A DNA stretch of 64,000 bases from contig NZ_JQBM01000001.1 of assembly GCF_001437355.1 (NCBI RefSeq), positions 124,001 through 188,000 on the forward strand, in the 5' to 3' direction. The position numbers and the translations under genes were made by a program. This DNA is from Weissella viridescens (GTDB lineage: Bacteria > Bacillota > Bacilli > Lactobacillales > Lactobacillaceae). Below are positions 59,305-64,000 of this stretch, piece by piece (within the stretch, counting starts at the first letter, position 1; each line of letters opens with the position of its first letter). A model generated the notes under the pieces. The model had not been told where the DNA came from. It was given only the letters and a program-made list of their open reading frames with translations, and made no database searches.

Positions 59305-62300
59305 TTATTTCCCATCTAAGAATGGAAGTGACTTTGCTAAATTCAAAGCTGAACGTAATTCATTCTTTACCTTCTTCTTTGCCTTTGTTTTAAGTTCTTC
59401 TAAATCTAGTGATGGTTGGGTATTTTTCACAATGTTTTCAGCCACATTTGCATCTGTAACCATGCGTACTAACCCCTTGTTAGCTGAAATGTAACCAACT
59501 GATGTGCGTAGACGTGGCACACCTCCAATGTTCCAATCGACACCATCAACCGTAAGAATACTTCCCTTTTCAAGGGTAAACTTACTTTGCGCACTTTCAA
59601 CCCACTTTACACCAGCATAGGCATATTGTGTTTTTAATAGCTCAACCTTGAATGGTGCTGCTTGTGTTAGTTTAATGTACTGGTTCAAGTTATTGATTGG
59701 GAAAACATTTGTAACTGCTGGAATATTTGTAACTGGCACACCTTCTTTAATTTGTAATTCTTTGAAGGCATCACGCGCACTTTGCGGTGACTGACACAAT
59801 GACATCCCAATATTCTTTGTTTTAGTTCGTAATTCTTCAATAGACTTACATGACGTTACATCTGCTCGTGTTAACACTGGCGCAAATGCACGTGCTTTAC
59901 CATACATCGCCAAATTATCCTTGTATTGCGCAAAGACAGATGAAATATATGGATCGAATGGGTGTCTGAAGTAGTACTCAAACTCACTTTCACCAACAAA
60001 ACGATCAAAGCGATCAGGATCATCGACATTTAGCTCGGCATAATCCTTTGCAAAACGTTCAATGTTTTCTGAAATGGCTTGGTGTGAGTCATTTTCCTTA
60101 GGAATAAAGATTGGTTCAACGCGACCATCAACCCGCTTATAACCAGGGATACTCTCATATGGTGTCGTTGCAAAGATAGATTCAAAATCACTAAAGTTCG
60201 CAGGCATTTGTGTGAAACGATGACGAATTGATTCCCCAGTTGTCTCAGTGAAATTACGAACATAATAGAATGGATTTGGAACATCCTTTCCAGCGGCATC
60301 CTTTAACAAACGAGTCAAAGTATCTTGCGTATAACCACGACCCCAGAACTCAATAAAGGCAAACTTTTCGTCAAAATTGATTTCTTGCTTCAAATAATCT
60401 GTAACAATTGGTCGGCGCTCTGCTGCAATCTCGAGCAAGCGGTTCTTATAAGCTTCTGATTGACTAAAGATTTCACGGATTCCCACTGCAATATCACCAG
60501 TCAACGTTGGTTCATTTCGATAACCCTCTAATTCAGGCAAAATTTGCAACAATTCCTCTTCTGGCAATTGGCTTGACTTCACCATATCATCAAAATCATC
60601 CATCACTGTAAACATACCAAATGGTGTGAATGAAGCTGGATCGACCTCATCAATAAATGACGCCACACGCCAAGCTTTACGAGATCCGTAAATAAACTTT
60701 GCCTTGATGGGTAACTGTTCAGTTTCAATCAAGACGTCCGCAATTTGCTTCAGGTAGTAACCATCTCGTGAGATAAAGTACACGGTTTTATATCCGCGTT
60801 CAATCGCATCGCGCAAAGCCCAGTTTACATATGGCACAAATGTTGGTCCTACGAATGAATATGCGTAATATGATGGCACATCAAATTGCATCTGCTTTTG
60901 GTCAATCAATTCCCAACGACGACGTTCGAATAAGGTCGCTAAACGATACGCATCATAGGCAACACTCCGGTCAGCAGTGTCCACAAAATAGCGTTCATTC
61001 GGAACAAAGTCAGCCATATCATGATTGTACGTTTGAATGCCTAATCGACGTGGCACGGTTCCATCAGCTTCCTTATTATCGCCATAGTGGACCCACTTTT
61101 GATAATAGTAATCAATATCAAAGAAAATATAGCTAAAGAGGCGTCCCGTTGACTTTTGATAACCAACTGAACTTGAAACGTACATTGGAATATCAGCTAA
61201 ACGTGAATCAGCACGTGTCACCATTGCTCTGATAACGTGTTCAGGCAAATACATGTCTGAAATCAACATCACATCATTTCCAGCTTCTTTTAACTTAAAG
61301 AGTAAATCAATACGCTTTTGAATTGGTTGCACTGCGTCAATTTCATATTGTGCTTCCGTTTCAGCCAAGAACTGTACTTGTGCATCACTTAAGTTGAAGT
61401 TCGCTTGTAATCGTCCGAGAATATCCTGAAGTGTTACTTCAATTTTATCAGTATCACGTTCATAAGTTGTCTTTCTAAAGACATCACGCTCATCTGCTTC
61501 TACTTGCTTACGAACTTTCGTATAGTTTTCAAGCAAGTAACTTGAGAATGGTTCATCAGTATAATGGACCATTGCCGATTGAACCTTTGCAAAAATGCTA
61601 TCAGGTGAAAGTGCATCACGTTGAATCAATGTATCAAAAATATCAAAGGTGTGTAGTTCTGGAAAGTGCTCATGCTTAGGCTGTGCATCATCTGCCGCAC
61701 GAATCAACTCTTCGATGGAATGGTTTTGCTCGTACTTGAAGAAGTAGTCCATCAAATATGACTTATTTTGAATTGGTTCAATGTCTGTATCAAATGTTTG
61801 CAATAAGCCTTCAAATGACATGACAATATCTCCACCTGTCAATTCGAAGTAATCACCAATAAGTTCAGAATCATTCACGTATTGTTCATAATCCGGAATA
61901 TAGCGAATAAACTTACTTACACCACTTTCCAACAAGTCATAAAAGATTGATGAATAATCGACGACACCAACCGTGATTTTGTCAAAGATTTCGTATACAT
62001 CATATTGGTCATTCCAGAAGTAAATATTCTTATCATCTGCAAATTGCTTAGCAGCTTGTAAATATTCTGGATCTGCTAGCATGAATGGATGGAGCTTCAA
62101 TATGAAGAGACTATTATGCTTGGCCATCTTCTCTGAAATTGCCCCCAAGTCAGGTAATAACGTCTTAAATGAACCATTCACGTTTGTAAAGCGATACGTT
62201 GGTGCAAACAAATAAACCTCATCGAAATCATCAATGAAATCAAGTGCGCCTTTGTCCGTCCGCATACCCGGTTCACGATACACACTATTACGTGGGTATC

Positions 62301-62772
62301 CACCACGAATAATTTGATCTTCCGTCAACCCCATATCCGCCTCAAAGTGGCTCTCCATTGCCGGTGAGGTAGCCAAAAACTTCAGATTGTTGCGATATAA
62401 GGCATAGTTACGTGCATATTTACGCACGATACTTTCTGCAAGCGTTGAATCAGGTCCAAGCCCCAATTCAATATGCTTTAATCCGACACCATGCCATAAA
62501 TTAAGGATAATGGCATCTTCATTCAAAGATGCTGGATAGCTTTCACGGAAATTCTCAGTGACGTACACATCGGCATCCTTAAACAATTGTTCTGCTTTAT
62601 TTGATTGCGCATATGTTGCCTTGTAACCAAGACGGGCAACCATTTGTGCTTCTTCTTTTGTATCAGCAATCCACCAAACTTCGTGTGTTTGAGCATTATG
62701 TTTTTGCATATACATCAGCAAAGCCTTTGGATTTCCTTGCCATTTATATGTTCCAAATAACCAGAGTTTCAT
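59305..62772 (-). CDS. CDP-glycerol glycerophosphotransferase fused to HAD and further domains
   Basis: 1155 residues. (1) 1-345: TagB/TagF-type glycerophosphotransferase with NLWHGVGLKH (91-100), GGYPRN, LFAPTYR (188-194), KLHPF (226-230), VDYSSIFYD (271-279). (2) 370-600: HAD-like phosphatase with motif I TFDIFDTLIQRD (375-386), motif II MLISDMYLP, motif III HYGDN, like COG5610 proteins. (3) 640-890: an uncharacterised region opening VGPTFVPYVNWALRDA and RDGYYLKQIADV, known to follow such HAD domains. (4) 1040-1110: a beta-rich repeat-like segment ending GYISANKGLVRMV, similar to DUF5776-type wall modules, then a basic tail. No signal peptide or transmembrane helix, so it should work at the inner face of the membrane. 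Role: adding glycerol-phosphate or similar units to a surface polymer; the HAD activity is unknown. Confidence 0.85.
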   Translation of the reverse strand: MKLWLFGTYKWQGNPKALLMYMQKHNAQTHEVWWIADTKEEAQMVARLGYKATYAQSNKAEQLFKDADVYVTENFRESYPASLNEDAIILNLWHGVGLKHIELGLGPDSTLAESIVRKYARNYALYRNNLKFLATSPAMESHFEADMGLTEDQIIRGGYPRNSVYREPGMRTDKGALDFIDDFDEVYLFAPTYRFTNVNGSFKTLLPDLGAISEKMAKHNSLFILKLHPFMLADPEYLQAAKQFADDKNIYFWNDQYDVYEIFDKITVGVVDYSSIFYDLLESGVSKFIRYIPDYEQYVNDSELIGDYFELTGGDIVMSFEGLLQTFDTDIEPIQNKSYLMDYFFKYEQNHSIEELIRAADDAQPKHEHFPELHTFDIFDTLIQRDALSPDSIFAKVQSAMVHYTDEPFSSYLLENYTKVRKQVEADERDVFRKTTYERDTDKIEVTLQDILGRLQANFNLSDAQVQFLAETEAQYEIDAVQPIQKRIDLLFKLKEAGNDVMLISDMYLPEHVIRAMVTRADSRLADIPMYVSSSVGYQKSTGRLFSYIFFDIDYYYQKWVHYGDNKEADGTVPRRLGIQTYNHDMADFVPNERYFVDTADRSVAYDAYRLATLFERRRWELIDQKQMQFDVPSYYAYSFVGPTFVPYVNWALRDAIERGYKTVYFISRDGYYLKQIADVLIETEQLPIKAKFIYGSRKAWRVASFIDEVDPASFTPFGMFTVMDDFDDMVKSSQLPEEELLQILPELEGYRNEPTLTGDIAVGIREIFSQSEAYKNRLLEIAAERRPIVTDYLKQEINFDEKFAFIEFWGRGYTQDTLTRLLKDAAGKDVPNPFYYVRNFTETTGESIRHRFTQMPANFSDFESIFATTPYESIPGYKRVDGRVEPIFIPKENDSHQAISENIERFAKDYAELNVDDPDRFDRFVGESEFEYYFRHPFDPYISSVFAQYKDNLAMYGKARAFAPVLTRADVTSCKSIEELRTKTKNIGMSLCQSPQSARDAFKELQIKEGVPVTNIPAVTNVFPINNLNQYIKLTQAAPFKVELLKTQYAYAGVKWVESAQSKFTLEKGSILTVDGVDWNIGGVPRLRTSVGYISANKGLVRMVTDANVAENIVKNTQPSLDLEELKTKAKKKVKNELRSALNLAKSLPFLDGK

Positions 62773-62939
62773 TTTTATGTCCTATATCCCTCTATAACAA
62801 AATCAAGAAAACTGTCTAAATCTCTCTCGGATGATTATACACTATAACGTTTACATTTAAAACACGATAGTCCCGCATCGTACGTCCATCAATAATTGCA
62901 ATCGTATGGAAATGTATAAATGATTCACGCCAATTCAAA

Positions 62940-64000
62940 CTACTTTAAATGACCAAAATCAGTTTCCAATGCATCTACAAAACGCGCTGATGCTTGACCA
63001 TCTAAATCATCAAAATAAAAATCAAGAAAATCCTGTAACTTAGTTTGGCTCTGATTGTCACTATTTTCAATTGCTTGAATCAACCCCGGCATATTAGCCG
63101 TAATCGGACCCGGCACGAAATCTTCATACTTGACATAAAAGTCTCGCGTGGCTCGATATTCGTCTAAATCCGGTGCAAAAAAGATTGATTGACGCTTTAG
63201 TAAACTATATTCAAAGATGACTGATGAATAATCGGTAATCAGCAAATCTGTGGTCAATAGCAAATCATTGATCTCACGTGAACTAGAAACATCATAGAAG
63301 AAATCCGAATAGACCTCCGGAATCGGCACCGCTTCTTTAACAAATGGGTGCATTTTAAATAAGAACACGTAACCTAATGGCGCTAACGCATCATGGAGGG
63401 ATTTAAAATCTAACCATTCGTACGGATAGTAGGCATTTGACTGCCCACGCCCACGAAAAGTTGGTGCAAATAGAATGACTTTTTTATTTTGAATGAATGT
63501 TAATTTTTCTTCCAATTCTTGCACAATCGCGCTTTTTTTCTCGTCATCAAAAAAGAGATCCGTACGCGGCACCCCTAAGGGACACACCCGATCTTCATCA
63601 ATGCCAAATCCCTCCGCATAAAACGGTGCGACATGCTTTGAAGAAACAATCGCTTTTGTGTAATTTCGGTGATTTTTAGATTTTGGATCAGGACCATCAG
63701 GTAACCCAACTCGGCTAAAGCCAAATTTTTTAAAAGCTCCCACCGCATGCCAAACTTGAATAAGTTCAGCGTTTTTACGCATCTTGAGTGGATAGACGAG
63801 CGGATAAAAATCATCAACTAGCACATATTTACTGGTACCAATCAGCCACGCAATTTTGGTGTACATCCAAAATGACTTAGCTTGATAGTTGGTACCATTC
63901 AAGGCAAATGCCATTTTGAATGGGTCGTCACGTCGGTTAATTTCATTGACGATATATTCAAAATTACCTGACAAACTTGATCGAGAATCCGACAAGAAAG
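62940..64000 (-). CDS. CDP-glycerol glycerophosphotransferase family protein, C-terminal part (5' end outside window)
   Basis: 353 residues visible; the frame is open to the window edge and the first residues SDSRSSLSGNFEYI read as the inside of such a protein, so the start lies beyond 64000. Marks: IQVWHAVGAFKKFG (catalytic His region), PLGVPRTDLF, FAPTFRGRG, LFKMHPF, ITDYSSVIFEYSLL. This is the TagB/TarF-type glycosyltransferase-B fold. It is 168 bases from the next gene on the same strand and may be of the same unit. Probably acts on wall teichoic-acid or capsule-like polyol-phosphate. Confidence 0.85.
   Translation of the reverse strand, partial: FLSDSRSSLSGNFEYIVNEINRRDDPFKMAFALNGTNYQAKSFWMYTKIAWLIGTSKYVLVDDFYPLVYPLKMRKNAELIQVWHAVGAFKKFGFSRVGLPDGPDPKSKNHRNYTKAIVSSKHVAPFYAEGFGIDEDRVCPLGVPRTDLFFDDEKKSAIVQELEEKLTFIQNKKVILFAPTFRGRGQSNAYYPYEWLDFKSLHDALAPLGYVFLFKMHPFVKEAVPIPEVYSDFFYDVSSSREINDLLLTTDLLITDYSSVIFEYSLLKRQSIFFAPDLDEYRATRDFYVKYEDFVPGPITANMPGLIQAIENSDNQSQTKLQDFLDFYFDDLDGQASARFVDALETDFGHLK

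Overview
The window looks like low-GC Gram-positive chromosome from the Lactobacillaceae. The gene content (mevalonate-route isoprenoid operon, malolactic enzyme, pyruvate oxidase, glycerol operon with a GlpO-type enzyme, type-B RNase P RNA, dense intrinsic terminators, AGGAGG ribosome sites) fits the Weissella/Leuconostoc branch best. The genus is inference from gene content, not from a database match. No phage, insertion sequence, CRISPR array, tRNA or rRNA operon was seen. Most of the window is core genome, with one accessory cell-surface locus at the right end.

Layout. 1-2.0 kb: 3' part of a YidC-type insertase, a small thioredoxin, a TetR regulator. 2.0-6.1 kb (minus): the four-gene isoprenoid operon mvk-mvaD-pmk-fni. 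6.3-23.4 kb: the Firmicutes housekeeping block dinG-ypmB-asnS-dnaD, recU-pbp1A (minus), ypsA-gpsB-rnpB-rlmL-like, pcrA-ligA-camS. 23.5-30.2 kb: HD phosphohydrolase, uvrB, a small unknown gene with HIT, ecsA-ecsB-trmB, yslB. 30.3-37.5 kb: an ADP-ribosylglycohydrolase-fold protein that has lost its metal ligands, a split ThrE exporter, HAD phosphatase, GT8, amino-acid permease, GT2-GtrA pair. 37.6-43.4 kb: folate operon folB-folK-folE-folC-folP and two tandem metallophosphoesterases. 43.4-46.8 kb: rpiA divergent from rbsK-rbsD over a CcpA site, a DUF1304 membrane protein, a small NAD-binding protein. 46.8-47.6 kb: a gene-poor gap. 47.6-52.4 kb (minus): glycerol operon glpK-glpO-tpi-glpF with a long, motif-rich upstream region carrying a cre site. 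53.0-55.6 kb: mleS divergent from mleR. 55.7-57.8 kb: pyruvate oxidase with a canonical promoter and a downstream cre, plus a broken HTH-regulator tail upstream. 57.8-64.0 kb (minus): a pyruvyltransferase-family protein, a 1155-residue CDP-glycerol transferase/HAD fusion, and a second CDP-glycerol transferase that runs off the window.

How it fits together. Carbon catabolite control is visible at three places (rbsK/rpiA, glpK, pox), which suggests CcpA holds back ribose, glycerol and oxygen-linked pyruvate use while good sugar is present. GlpO and Pox, if both are oxidases, would each make H2O2. The right-hand locus is the least ordinary part and continues beyond the window. The most unusual single items are the metal-ligand-less ADP-ribosylglycohydrolase, the glycerophosphotransferase-HAD fusion, the divergent triose-phosphate isomerase inside the glycerol operon, the repeat-rich glp upstream region and the regulator fragment next to the pox promoter.
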